Virus record (IMG/VR): IMGVR_UViG_3300027747_003293
Location: 1 to 23,778 of that record
DNA: 23,778 nt
Direction: 5' to 3' (one strand)
Source of the DNA: a virus
Shown: positions 6,890 to 14,487 of the stretch, one piece after another
Layout of the letters: each line of letters opens with the position of its first letter
Numbering within the stretch: position 1 is the stretch's first letter
The notes under the pieces: model-generated
Databases searched by the model: none
Told to the model about the DNA's origin: nothing
Seen by the model: only the letters and a program-made list of their open reading frames with translations
Translations under genes and position numbers: made by a program

Positions 6890-8565
6890 GAGGAGGCTTT
6901 CATTTTAGCATATGCGATAAAGTCATCTTGAAAACTGGTATTATTTTTTAGTACATCATTAGTTTGAGACTGATTATCTAGCACTGTGTAGATATACTCG
7001 ATAATAGTTTTAAAATTAGATTGTTTAATATTCATATGTCCATTGGATGAGAATCCATAATCAAGATCCTTTAACATATTCAATAGTTCTAGTTTTTGCA
7101 TTTTATCTAAATTTCCAAAATACTTATTACACAATACCAAGCAAGCATCTAGATTTTGTTGAACTTGAACAGAAATATTGGAATCTTCAAATGGGCGTAT
7201 TTGATCTATTAATTTATTCCAGTCCGATCTATATCCGCTACTATCCAATTGATCTAAGTACTTTTCCCATTTCTTAGCGATATTGTCCCAACAATAATTT
7301 TTTTCTGTTAATTCTCTTACTTTTATTCTCTGTTGATTTCTCATTGGAATTGGTAGGTTAATGAAATTCTTTATATATTCTATAAGATCCTCATTATCTG
7401 GATATACTCGATATGCTTTTGTTTCAAGCTCTTTGAACTTGCTTTTAATCTTGATGGGATGAGCATCGAGCTTTTTAACTATATCACACATAGCACTATA
7501 ATCAACTGTGGCAATAGGAATTCCACAAGCGCCAGCCTCGACTTGTGGCATACCAAAACCCTCACAGATAGCATATTGAACATATAGATCAAATATATTA
7601 TATACTTCACAAAGCTGTTCTGTTGTTAGACCATCTGCTACAGAAGGATAGACGGCTGCTTTATTAATACAGTGTTTGCATATTCTTTGTGGACCACCAA
7701 ATACACAACAAGATACTGATCTACAGTTTCTGCAAATATGGGTAAATAAAACTCTATTAGAGATTCTATTGTCTTTAAGGATTTCTGGAATATCCCATCC
7801 CATATCGGGATAACTAGTATGCAGATAAAGATATAGCTTACTACCTAGTTCGGGATCTGTTTGCTCTAATTCATCTAGTAACTTTCTAAAAGAAGAGCAT
7901 AATTCTGGGATAAGTTTTCTTTTTTGGTTTCTCATAACAGAACCAATAACAATAGCGTCTTCTGGTATTTCATATTTTTGTCGAATCTTATTTCTATCTA
8001 AAATCTTGAATGTATCAAGATCAACGCCTGGAGAGGTAGTGTCTATATAATTAATCTTACCGGAACTTTGTGACTTTAGAACATCTGCTCCCCAGTCTGA
8101 ATAAGTAAAAATAGCATCAGCTGAAAGAAAAGTCTCTATCCATTCTTCTTGTTGTGGTTCTGAATCTACGGTAGGCATAAGTATCCAGTGGAAATAAGGT
8201 CTTAATGGAGACATTGCTTGATATGCAGTCATCCAGTAATCTCTTACGTCAATTACCACGTCGGGCTTGAAGTCTAATAGGACTTTTTCAAACCTCCATC
8301 GCCCAAATTGGTTATCTCCTCTAGCAGAATATTCTTTATGGCGAGGGTCTCCCTCTTTAATGGCATTAGCATAATAAATCCAGTCAATACTTGTATCTCT
8401 TGGATCATTTACAAAACCATAAGAGGCAAATTCGGCAATTACATATTTTCCCGTCTTATGTAATCTAGATAAAATTTCTTTGGCGTATGTACCAAAACCA
8501 GAACTTAAAAAGCTGGCTTCTGAACACATTAGGACTTTAAGCTTATTTGTATTGTTGTTATTCAT
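6886..8565 (-). CDS. Glycosyltransferase, GT4 family, with zinc-ribbon-like insertion
   Basis: 559 residues from ATG 8565. It is the best-preserved enzyme of the island. N-terminal Rossmann domain: VLMCSEASFLSSGFGTYAKE (residues 11-30). Linker: TSPGVDLDTF (177-186). C-terminal domain: IVIGSVMRNQKRKLIPE (205-221), where the R/K pair normally contacts the donor diphosphate, and CEGFGMPQVEAGACGIP (334-350), the E-x7-E-type motif. Between these, residues 278-299 hold six cysteines (CRNC, CC, CKHC) that look like a zinc-binding insertion, unusual for the family. About 150 residues follow the catalytic part as a helical tail. The glycosylated target (host polysaccharide, virion protein or DNA) cannot be told. 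It starts 35 bases after the ssb terminator with no clear ribosome site. Confidence 0.85.
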   Translation of the reverse strand: MNNNNTNKLKVLMCSEASFLSSGFGTYAKEILSRLHKTGKYVIAEFASYGFVNDPRDTSIDWIYYANAIKEGDPRHKEYSARGDNQFGRWRFEKVLLDFKPDVVIDVRDYWMTAYQAMSPLRPYFHWILMPTVDSEPQQEEWIETFLSADAIFTYSDWGADVLKSQSSGKINYIDTTSPGVDLDTFKILDRNKIRQKYEIPEDAIVIGSVMRNQKRKLIPELCSSFRKLLDELEQTDPELGSKLYLYLHTSYPDMGWDIPEILKDNRISNRVLFTHICRNCRSVSCCVFGGPQRICKHCINKAAVYPSVADGLTTEQLCEVYNIFDLYVQYAICEGFGMPQVEAGACGIPIATVDYSAMCDIVKKLDAHPIKIKSKFKELETKAYRVYPDNEDLIEYIKNFINLPIPMRNQQRIKVRELTEKNYCWDNIAKKWEKYLDQLDSSGYRSDWNKLIDQIRPFEDSNISVQVQQNLDACLVLCNKYFGNLDKMQKLELLNMLKDLDYGFSSNGHMNIKQSNFKTIIEYIYTVLDNQSQTNDVLKNNTSFQDDFIAYAKMKASS

Positions 8566-8571
8566 TGTGAA

Positions 8572-8599
8572 GATATAAAATAGGGGGCTTTCGCCCCCT
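8572..8599 (-). terminator. Intrinsic terminator after ssb
   Basis: On the minus strand this reads AGGGGGC, loop GAAA, GCCCCCT, then ATTTTAT: a perfect seven-base-pair stem (8582-8588 with 8593-8599), a stable GNRA-type tetraloop and a U-rich tail. It lies between the ssb stop (8624) and the glycosyltransferase start (8565). It is the most G+C-rich hairpin I noticed in a very AT-rich window. Confidence 0.9.
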
Positions 8600-8623
8600 T
8601 ATTCTATGTATTAGAAGTTACGA

Positions 8624-8995
8624 TCAGAAAGCAACCGTTTCTGTTTCCTGGGTCTTATTTGACCTAGTTAACTTGGTAATCTTAGAAAAGTTATTAACCC
8701 TAACCTTTAGACTACTATGCTTGACTCCATCCTTTTCCCAGCTATCATTCCTTAGAGATCCTTCGATCATTACAAGATCACCCTTCTTAAAGGACTCACC
8801 GATAATTTCTGCTCCAGTATCCCATGCCTCACAGTTAATAAAAGAAGTAATCTTGTCCTTCTCACCACTCGACTTAGTATACTCTCTTGAAGTAGCAACT
8901 GTAAAATTAACAACAGATGTTTGCTTGCCACCAGTACTTACTGTTCTAACTTCTGGATCACGAGCAAGGTTTCCTCTAATCAATGTAATATTCAT
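8624..8995 (-). CDS. ssb: Single-stranded DNA-binding protein (SSB)
   Basis: 123 residues. ATG 8995 is chosen because GGAG lies ten bases upstream (9006-9009); the TTG two codons earlier is weaker. It has the OB-fold sequence of bacterial SSBs: NITLIRGNLARDPEVR, VNFTVATSREY, TSFINCEAWDTGAEIIGESFKKGDLVMIEG, then LKVRVNNFSKI. Coats ssDNA at the fork and during recombination. The usual acidic tail ending in DDDIPF is absent; the end is ETETVAF, so if a partner-binding tip exists it is reduced to a few acids and a final Phe. It is transcribed alone, from a consensus promoter to its own terminator, unlike the surrounding overlapping operon. Confidence 0.92.
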   Translation of the reverse strand: MNITLIRGNLARDPEVRTVSTGGKQTSVVNFTVATSREYTKSSGEKDKITSFINCEAWDTGAEIIGESFKKGDLVMIEGSLRNDSWEKDGVKHSSLKVRVNNFSKITKLTRSNKTQETETVAF

Positions 8996-9037
8996 ATTCA
9001 AAAAGCTCCATAAAAGTAAAAGTGAACCGACATCAAT

Positions 9038-9065
9038 ATTATAGCTGAACCAGTGGACATGTCAA
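9038..9065 (-). promoter_or_regulatory. Perfect-consensus sigma70-type promoter of ssb
   Basis: On the minus strand TTGACA (9065-9060), a 16-base spacer, and TATAAT (9043-9038). Both hexamers are exact consensus. The predicted transcript start is near 9031, leaving a 36-base leader with the GGAG site before ssb. The -35 box overlaps the stop codon of the upstream polymerase gene (TGA at 9064-9062). An exact pair at this spacing is unlikely by chance, and its position directly ahead of ssb supports function. Confidence 0.9.
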
Positions 9066-10687
9066 GAAACAGGCAGAAAACATTTTTCTATCACAAAGCT
9101 ATCCTTGGCCTTGCTTCTACTTCCTAGAAATACTAAAATATTGCCATTAAATAAATGGTCTTTATATTTTGTAAATTGTTCAGGAAAGAAGATAACGGAG
9201 TCGAGCATCCCAAACTGATCTTCTAGAGTTAAAAATGCCATCTCTTGTCCTGGATTTTTGCCAGTTTTTGTTTTAGTAATACTTACATTAGATATTTCTG
9301 CAGCCATAATAATGTTACTAGACAAACTAGAACTCTTAAACTCTTTACAGTTGGTATTAGACATACTAATATCATATGAGTCTAATCTTGAGCATGTAAT
9401 AGCAACTCCGAGCAGAGAGCTTTCAGAATCAGATAGCCATTCTATCTTATCTAACAGTGAATACGGTGGTCTCTCTATAGATAGAATAGAGTTTTGAATA
9501 ATGGCTTTCCTATTCTTGTTTATCTTCTCAGATAACATTAGAGACAGTACATCCTTCACGCTCTTGTTTGAATAAGTATTAGACAGATTAGTAAAGTGCT
9601 CCAACTCCTTCTTGCTTAAGCTGCTACATATTTCATACTCAAATAACATTTCCGTTCTTGTCTTTTTAAAGTAGTCTAAAGCTCCGCAAGATATGAGCGC
9701 TTTACTTGCTGTAGAGTTTATATTTAACAAAACACTACATAGCGTTTGTGACCAAGACAAATTATTAAGATCTATTGTTTTACATATATCGAGTATTTTA
9801 CTATATACTGATTTTCCAACACCCTTTATATCTGTTAATCCAAAATATATTGCTTTGTTTTTTAAGATAAATAGTTCATTTAGATTTCTGAGATCAGGAA
9901 TATGTACTAAGATATCCATTTCTGTAGCATTTCGCACAAGCTCCTTTATCTCTTGTTGTGGGTCTATTTTATCTTTAGCATATCTCAGATATGATGCAAA
10001 GAAGATCTTTGGGAAATGGGCTTTGGTATATGCAGACAGATAAGCATTCATGGCATAAGAAATACCATGAGATTTATTAAAAGAATATCTTTGTGATTTC
10101 TCAATCCAGCTAAAAATAGACTCGGCTTCTTCTCTAGTGACAATCTTTAGCTTATCTGTGCCTTCTAAGAACTTTTGTTTAATCTTAGCCATTTCTTCTG
10201 GCTTCTTTTTTCCGATAGCCTTTCTTAGAGCGTCTGCTTCTTGAAGATTAAAACCAGCTAAATCCCTAGCTATAGACATAGCCTGTTCTTGATAAATCAT
10301 TTCACCATATGTGGATCCTAAACATTTTTCCAATGAAGGATGAAAGTAGTCTACAGACTCTAATCCATTCTTTTTGTCTATATAATGATTGGATACGCTT
10401 TTTCCTTCTCTAAAAGCCTCCAAGCACCCTGGTCTAAGGATACTAATTAATCCAGATAATTGTTCTATATTTTCTGGTTTAAGTTTTTTAGACATGGTTT
10501 GTCCAAGTCTAGACTCCAATTGAAAGCATCCCTTAGTATTTCCTGTGGAAATCAAGTCCCAAGTTCTTGAACACTCAAGATTTAGACTTTCCAATTTGGG
10601 TGAAAATTCTATTTTTGGAAATTGGGAATCTTGTTTATCCAAAACATTAAATCTACAACCACAATCAAATGTATAATATTCAGACAT
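9062..10687 (-). CDS. dnaE: DNA polymerase III alpha subunit, C-terminal part (separate gene)
   Basis: 541 residues from ATG 10687, overlapping the exonuclease gene by eight bases. It starts with about 45 non-canonical residues (SEYYTFDCGCRFNVLD), then aligns with alpha from the fingers onward: FQLES (55-59), ISILRPGCLE, STYGEMIYQEQAMSIARD (125-142), KAIGKKKPEEMAK (156-168), SFNKSHGISYA (202-212), then a helix-hairpin-helix type YFGLTDIKGVGK and a C-terminal OB domain (NIIMAAEISNVSITKTKTGK onward). The PHP domain and palm Asp residues are missing and are supplied by 11556-13441. Both pieces must associate to give a polymerase. No intein sequence is seen at its start. Well-kept motifs argue that it is functional. 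Confidence 0.9.
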   Translation of the reverse strand: MSEYYTFDCGCRFNVLDKQDSQFPKIEFSPKLESLNLECSRTWDLISTGNTKGCFQLESRLGQTMSKKLKPENIEQLSGLISILRPGCLEAFREGKSVSNHYIDKKNGLESVDYFHPSLEKCLGSTYGEMIYQEQAMSIARDLAGFNLQEADALRKAIGKKKPEEMAKIKQKFLEGTDKLKIVTREEAESIFSWIEKSQRYSFNKSHGISYAMNAYLSAYTKAHFPKIFFASYLRYAKDKIDPQQEIKELVRNATEMDILVHIPDLRNLNELFILKNKAIYFGLTDIKGVGKSVYSKILDICKTIDLNNLSWSQTLCSVLLNINSTASKALISCGALDYFKKTRTEMLFEYEICSSLSKKELEHFTNLSNTYSNKSVKDVLSLMLSEKINKNRKAIIQNSILSIERPPYSLLDKIEWLSDSESSLLGVAITCSRLDSYDISMSNTNCKEFKSSSLSSNIIMAAEISNVSITKTKTGKNPGQEMAFLTLEDQFGMLDSVIFFPEQFTKYKDHLFNGNILVFLGSRSKAKDSFVIEKCFLPVS

Positions 10688-11381
10688 TGGTTTTGTTAAA
10701 AGATCCCTTGAATTTTACTTTAGATGCAATATTACGATGAAGTTTCATAAACCTAATCAGTATCTCTGCTGTGTCTCTAACGTCTTTTAGAGCATCGTGC
10801 GCTCCATCTTTTGATATGCCCATATAGTCTCTTAAATTATCTAATGTATAGTTCTTTAGTTCATTATTTCCTTCAAACCAATAAAAAATCATATTCATTA
10901 AATCTATAACATCTCTTGGATAAAAGAGACTGCTTCTTTTTTCTTTATTGAGATTATTATATTTTGTACTTAATCTCTCTATAATCCTCATATCATATCT
11001 ATTAATATTGTATCCAGCGGCAATGGGAGCACTGAAACAAGACTTCCTATCAGACCTCATATGATACATTTCCAAGTACGACACAAACATTTTCCATCCT
11101 TGATCTTGTTTCTGATATCCTTTCCATTGGTCTAGGATTTCTTGCTTAGAACAGCCCCTAACTTTGGAATGAAAATCAAGAACATCACTATCGCCATAGG
11201 CATATTCAGAATCTTTTTCCAAAAGCTCTGGTCTCATGTTAATATTAAACTCAGAATCTTTAACTATTTCTAGTCTAAATGGATCTATAATTAAAGCAGC
11301 TATTTGAACTGGGCTGCAAACGTCTGGATTGATACCATCCGTTTCAAAATCGAACACACAGATTTTTTGAGAATTAGCCAT
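10680..11381 (-). CDS. DnaQ-like 3'-5' exonuclease (DEDDh)
   Basis: 233 residues from ATG 11381. Exo I: VFDFETDG (D11, E13). Exo II: AGYNINRYDMRII (D130). Exo III: GAHDALKDVRDTAEIL (H195, D200), the DEDDh arrangement of PolIII epsilon. It is therefore the likely proofreading exonuclease for the two-part polymerase encoded on either side. No beta-clamp-binding peptide stands out. It overlaps both neighbours by eight bases (ATGGCTAA at the 5' side), which implies coupled translation with the polymerase pieces. An RNase T-like or sugar-non-specific role is possible but less likely in this setting. Confidence 0.9.
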   Translation of the reverse strand: MANSQKICVFDFETDGINPDVCSPVQIAALIIDPFRLEIVKDSEFNINMRPELLEKDSEYAYGDSDVLDFHSKVRGCSKQEILDQWKGYQKQDQGWKMFVSYLEMYHMRSDRKSCFSAPIAAGYNINRYDMRIIERLSTKYNNLNKEKRSSLFYPRDVIDLMNMIFYWFEGNNELKNYTLDNLRDYMGISKDGAHDALKDVRDTAEILIRFMKLHRNIASKVKFKGSFNKTNV

Positions 11382-11553
11382 TTACCTCTACCAGAGTATT
11401 GCCGGGGAAAAAAGTCCTATTAGCGCTGTTTGCAACGACCTCGGCATTAATAGATCTGCAACAACTTACTTTTACTTCATTAATTTTTCTATATTCGACA
11501 CCATTAACTGTGAACGTAGCATTAACTGGAACATCATTTAATGTCTTTTGCAT
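11374..11553 (-). CDS. 59-residue phage protein of unknown function
   Basis: ATG 11553 to TAA 11376-11374, with GGAG provided by the end of the preceding polymerase gene. Sequence features: FTVNGVEYRKINEVKV, then a CC pair, SINAEVVANSANRTFF and LVEVNG. It looks like a compact all-beta domain (NG turns, alternating hydrophobics). Similar short proteins with an NGVEY...SCC..INA pattern are familiar from phage genomes, but I know no function. Being encoded between the two polymerase halves and overlapping the exonuclease start suggests a polymerase-associated factor; this is inference. Too short for many gene finders. Confidence 0.75.
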   Translation of the reverse strand: MQKTLNDVPVNATFTVNGVEYRKINEVKVSCCRSINAEVVANSANRTFFPGNTLVEVNG

Positions 11554-11555
11554 GA

Positions 11556-13441
11556 TTACTCTCCGTTTTTTAAGATATCTGTTATGGTCATGATCTTATC
11601 TAACATTGCAACGCCTAAAATATCAAATTTTATTACACCCAAATCTTCAAGATCTTGCATCTCCATTCCGGCTATTAATTGATCATTTTTAGTGTCATAA
11701 ATCATGGGACATACATCAGATAAATCTTGAATGCTTATGGCTATTCCTGCCGCGTGTTTAGACTGATTGGATTTTACTCCTTCTAAACGAATGGCTTGTT
11801 CAAACCTTTTTGCAAGAGGTCCTGCTAGTTCATTATCATCATTAATATAGCACCAGTCCTTCAGTTTGTCAACATTGTTTTCTAAGGCCCAGCGAATAAT
11901 TGATGCTTCTCCTGTTTCTTCTTTCATCTCTTGAAGCTCATCTGCTATCTTTGCTTCATCGGGTATGAATTTAGTTATTCTATTCATTTCATCAAATGAT
12001 ATATTACCATAAACTCTTAATACTTCTTTAAGAGCACCTCTACCTTTCATGGTATTATATGTAATCATTTGAGATACTTTATTATATCCATATTTATCTT
12101 TGATATACTTAATGATCTCTTCTCTCTTATTGATCGGTACGTCCACATCTATATCTGGCATAGAGATTCTGTCAGCAGTGTTACGTCCAGTATTATAGAA
12201 CCTTTCGAAAATTAAATCATATTTGATAGGATCAATAGATGTTATTCCAATTAAATAAGACACTAAACATCCAGCAGCACTTCCTCTTCCGGGACCAGGA
12301 AGCCAATTATTCTCTCTTAGATATCGCAAAATATCCTGAACAATCAAGAAATAACTAGAAAGACCAGCGCCTTGTAAAACTTCTAGTTCATGCTTAATTC
12401 TTTCTGCATATTCAGAGTGTTTATCTTCTGGTATATGATTCTTGATCTTTTCTCTCCATCCAGAACGACATAGTTCTCTTAAGTATTCATCTGGATTAAG
12501 GTTATTAGGACATTTGAAATTAGGCAACATGGGTTTGTGTAGAATATCATATTCTTCGCAAAGACTATCTACCCAATTGGTATTTTCTATTTCTTCGTCA
12601 GTATGGAGTTCTTGCATTTCTTCTGGAGATAATATGTAGTATTTATCGGATTTAAAAAAACAATCCATCATAATATCTTCATTATTTAGAAGCTTTTTAT
12701 TAACATCTACAAGAGTTGTCTTTAAATTATTACACAACAATATTCTTTGGTCAACAGCATCTTCTTGAGCACAATAATGTGCGTCTGGGGTGCATATAAC
12801 TTTAGTATTAGTTTGTTTTCCTAGGTCTCGTATAATATTGGTCAATGCTATTTGCTGTGGTAGATTTTCTTGATCCATTAACTGTGACTCTAAAAAGAAA
12901 TTATCTTTACCAAAGATATCTTTCATCTTAGCAATAAACTCTATACCAATCTTGGTAGCATTATCCGGATCTTGCATAATCTTATGGGCTAATGTAGATC
13001 CTAAGTGTCCACAAAATCCTAGAATATTACCATCTAAATATGGAGCTAGCTTATCAAAACTTAGTCGTGGTTTATGGTAGAAGTTATCTTTGTTATTAGA
13101 CTCTGAAACCAAACTTATTAGGTTGTGCCATCCCTGCTTATTTTTCGCGAGAACTATGAAGTGGGTTAATTTAGCATTTTCTTTATTCTTAATAGACGAA
13201 TCGTCATTACTAATATATAACTCACAACCCAGAATAGGTTTGATATTCTTAGCTTTGAGCGATTTATAAAACTGAACTGCTCCAGAAATTGATCCGTGGT
13301 CCGTTATTGCACAGGACTTAAATCCTAAAGCTTGACATCTTGCCGCTATCTGAGCGGGTTTACTTAGTCCATCCAAAAGTGAATAATGAGATTCACCTAA
13401 GAATGGACATGCAGAGGCGTATATACCTTTGTCATGTCCAT
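11556..13441 (-). CDS. dnaE: DNA polymerase III alpha subunit, N-terminal part (PHP + palm), one-base frame break
   Basis: ATG 13441 follows AAGGAG by nine bases and gives MDMTKVYTPLHVHS, the PHP HxH motif, then hits TAG at 13399-13397. From 13400 the -1 frame continues LGESHYSLLDGLSKP and stays open to TAA 11556. Adding one base restores 628 codons. Positions counted from L at 13376: TDH 25-27, GCEL 50-53, GFCGHLG 120-126, TPDAHY 196-201 (PHP metal ligands), GPGRGSAAG 361-369, palm Asp D408 and D410 in SMPDIDVD, third Asp D585 in IKFDILG. It ends 21 residues later, so the whole catalytic palm is here and fingers onward lie in 9062-10687. Starting at TTG 13376 would lose HxH. Either a consensus error, a mutation or recoding. 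Confidence 0.88.
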
Positions 13442-13450
13442 CTATTTAGT

Positions 13451-13456
13451 CTCCTT
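13451..13456 (-). promoter_or_regulatory. Ribosome binding site deciding the dnaE-N start
   Basis: AAGGAG-type sequence on the minus strand, beginning within the nuclease stop codon (TAA 13457-13455) and nine bases from ATG 13441. It supports 13441 as the true polymerase start, and supports the 13455 stop as the true nuclease end. Confidence 0.8.
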
Positions 13457-14452
13457 ATGTGGTGCTGCCTGGGGCTTTATATTTACTGAAAGTATGACCA
13501 GAATGCTTATATAGATCTACAACAGTGTTGATACCATAAAGTTCTATATCGTGCTTAACCTGTTCACACTTGGTCATCATAGATCCATTAGAACAAGCTT
13601 GGTGGTCTCTGTATTCTTCCATTGCTGGTATTGATGAATTTTCAAATGTAGTTTTGCCGAAATGACATAGCTTATTACACATCCAGCTCTATTTAGTTTT
13701 GGTTTCTTTGTATTCTTAATAACTTCAAACTTATCTCTTAACATATCTTCTGTTTTACTAAGATCAGAATCATCAAAACAAATAGAGAAAGGTCCGCCAT
13801 CATTAATAAAATATATCGAGAATATTATATGCTGAATCTTAGGAAATAAATGCTTAATAGCATAATGGTATATTCTAAGTTGTGGATCGTTCTCTAATTT
13901 TTCTTGTGTTTTTTCTTTTCCTGTAGCCCAATCTAGTCTTCGTCCGGTTTTCCAGTCGATGACTTCTATGGTATTATCGTCAACGAGGGTGATCAAGTCA
14001 ATAGTGCCTTTTAAAGCTAAATTTCCATTCAGCTTACCTTCCGACGTATCGAACGAATACTTTGCCCAATTTTTATTGATCTCAAAATCAAAATGCTGTT
14101 CTGGACATAGTATATTCCTATTACGAGGATCAAACATGCCATTATTAAACTCTATCGCTTTATATACCCAAGCATTACAGTCTTTATAGTCTTTTGGAGA
14201 CCATTTATGGTGACTAGAGCTATCAGAATAGTACTTATATACTTGTTCAATAATCGTATTTAAATTATAATTATTAGTATCTAGTTTACCAACAATATCG
14301 TCTACGATAGTCTCTTCTTTATTTTGTTGGGCCTGTTTAATAACCGCTAGTATTTCTAATACCTTATGAACTATGGTTCCCTTATCGGCCTTTTGTCCAG
14401 ATGGTCCTCTCCAGCCAAGGACATATTCAAAAAAATACTGCTGCTCGCACAT
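13455..14452 (-). CDS. RecB/Cas4-like PD-(D/E)XK nuclease with Cys cluster; frame break and no normal start
   Basis: From ATG 14452 the frame reads CEQQYFFEYVLGW, KADKGTIVHKVLE (His motif, 22-33), KGTIDLI (D152), EVIDWKTG (D166, K168) and QLRIYHYA (191-198), the order of RecB-family nucleases. At about 13685 the frame breaks: it reads LNRAGCVISYV and drifts to a stop at 13577, while the next frame gives MCNKLCHFGK...C...C to TAA 13457-13455, just before the polymerase ribosome site. Adding one base gives 332 residues and NRAWMCNKLCHFGK, a Cys cluster that with the N-terminal Cys would hold Fe-S or zinc. The typical S-x-S-x-[LF] start (RSSSFNTHSMC) lies upstream of 14452 with no ATG; see findings. 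Probably processes DNA ends. Confidence 0.75.
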
Positions 14453-14487
14453 AGAATGAGTGTTAAAAGAACTACTGCGAAAATAAG

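Noticed and set aside
11844-11872. Promoter-like TTGACA-17-TATATT on the minus strand
   Set aside because: It lies deep inside the polymerase coding region (VDKLKDWCYI). One such near-match is expected by chance in about 24 kb of AT-rich DNA, and it is not ahead of a gene.
13374-13376. TTG 13376 as the true start of the polymerase N-part
   Set aside because: Family-like sequence continues in frame upstream (ESHYSL), the HxH motif would be lost, and no ribosome site precedes it. ATG 13441 has AAGGAG at nine bases.
13397-13399. Amber (TAG) readthrough or stop-codon reassignment in dnaE
   Set aside because: Reading through TAG meets TAA nine codons later in the same frame and does not restore the PHP sequence. 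Other genes use TAG as a normal stop (recA, for example).
9062-13441. Split intein joining the two polymerase halves
   Set aside because: The N-half ends ITDILKNGE and the C-half starts SEYYTFDCGC; no Cys-start block, no conserved His block or C-terminal HN-C/S signature is visible, and the split is not at the FNKSH site of cyanobacterial DnaE.
13455-13682. An independent 75-residue Cys-rich gene
   Set aside because: It starts exactly where the nuclease frame breaks and supplies the nuclease's missing Cys cluster; no ribosome site precedes its ATG.
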